A DNA stretch of 64,000 bases from Petrolisthes cinctipes. Taxonomy: Eukaryota > Arthropoda > Malacostraca > Decapoda > Porcellanidae. Location of the stretch: positions 1-64,000 of the forward strand of contig JAWQEG010004702.1 in NCBI GenBank assembly GCA_033782935.1. Direction: 5' to 3'. Shown here one piece after another: positions 63,565 through 64,000 of the stretch (position 1 is its first letter; each line of letters starts with the position of its first letter). The position numbers were made by a program, and so were the translations under genes. The notes beneath the pieces were generated by a model. The model did no database searches. It worked only from the letters and a program-made list of their open reading frames with translations, and was not told the DNA's origin.

Positions 63565-64000
63565 CAGTGGGATCTCGCATCTAGCGAGTTCTCAACTTGC
63601 GAATTCGTATCTGGCGACACCATACAACCTCTACCCATATTCGTTTCTAGCGAACAAAATTCCCATCTGGCGAAATAAATATGTAAGAAAATTTAAAAAT
63701 AATAATAAATTCGAGGGCGGCAGATTTACCGCCACGGCGGCTACCTGTATTTTGTTTATCGTGTGACGTCACGTCACCACCCACGCGGCCAGTCGGCCAC
63801 TCCTAGTCCTTCCCCAATTTAAAAACTCAGTCTCCGTTTTTGTCGCGCACGTGCGAGACCTCTCATGACCCGCTCCGACCTTAAGCGTGAGGAGGAGAAT
63901 GCAGATGAAAGAATTACAAAATTAATTAAAGCATCAAGAGAGGCGGGAGAGAGTGGTGGTGAGCGGGAGACAAGTGAGGAGGGAGGCTGTGGCACGCTGC
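63565..64000. mobile_element. TIR element K (right-arm copy), leaves window
   Basis: Starts CAGTGGGATCTCGCATCTAG after TA at 63563-63564. It matches the complement of 49796-50232 up to the window edge. Confidence 0.88.

Larger units (their letters stand above)
60640..64000 (-). repeat. Right arm of the giant inverted duplication
   Basis: Reverse complement of the left arm. 60640-60922 pairs with 55115-55390, and 60930-64000 pairs with about 49796-52990. It lacks elements M2 and N. An extra local duplication of about 190 bp (around AATTTCTACCAGA, 61060-61260) is present only here. The CR1 C-terminus is better preserved than in the left arm. It continues beyond the window. Confidence 0.9.

Overview
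This is eukaryotic, almost certainly arthropod, DNA. There are no operons. It is dense in microsatellites and minisatellites and contains many layers of nested transposable elements. Several stretches are built on TTAGG, the canonical arthropod telomere motif. The copia element resembles the GalEa-like elements that are abundant in crustaceans, so a decapod crustacean is the best guess (inference). The only plausible host-type coding sequence is a THAP-domain exon near 60.2-60.5 kb on the minus strand. Everything else that codes is transposon-derived, and nearly all of it is broken.

Layout. 1-4.2 kb is simple repeats and an AT-rich minisatellite with a strand flip. 4256-11661 is a complete Ty3/Gypsy element with about 1.18 kb LTRs. 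Its pol order is integrase then reverse transcriptase then RNase H, the rare Gmr1-like order, and a T7 slippery heptamer sits exactly where the gag-protease frame must switch to pol. 11.66-13.56 kb is a run of short terminal-inverted-repeat (TIR) elements. 13.7-19.7 kb holds fragments, more MITEs (small non-autonomous TIR elements), a GA/CA minisatellite and two G-rich/C-rich palindromes. 20.1-24.3 kb is a nearly intact CR1/L2-like non-LTR element, with zinc fingers in ORF1, inserted in a TG/TACG microsatellite. 24.86-26.78 kb is one TIR element nested in another. 26.9-32.67 kb holds head-to-tail copies of a second non-LTR family that carries a 2A-like peptide and a (CAA)n tail. 32.67-34.4 kb holds broken transposase genes (Tigger/pogo-like, then possibly Mutator-like). 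34.76-39.8 kb is a decayed copia element. 39.8-43.7 kb is non-LTR tails, A-rich minisatellites and a 370-bp TTAGG-like array. 43.9-51.5 kb holds CR1-like elements riddled with insertions.

49.8-64.0 kb is a very large inverted duplication. The arms are at least 3 kb and run off the right edge; the spacer (about 55.4-60.6 kb) contains the THAP exon. Both arms share the same nested insertions (non-LTR tail inside CR1, a 1-kb TIR element inside that tail, a 329-bp 8-bp-TSD element). Two further 8-bp-TSD elements occur only in the left arm, and the right arm preserves the matching empty sites. This gives an internal relative chronology: nested insertions, then inverted duplication, then new insertions in one arm.

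How the parts relate. Autonomous retroelements (Gypsy, copia, three non-LTR families) supply coding sequence. The small TIR families use TA or 8-bp target duplications and repeatedly land inside those coding regions. Tandem arrays grow inside several of them. Recombination between such repeats is a plausible source of the palindromes.
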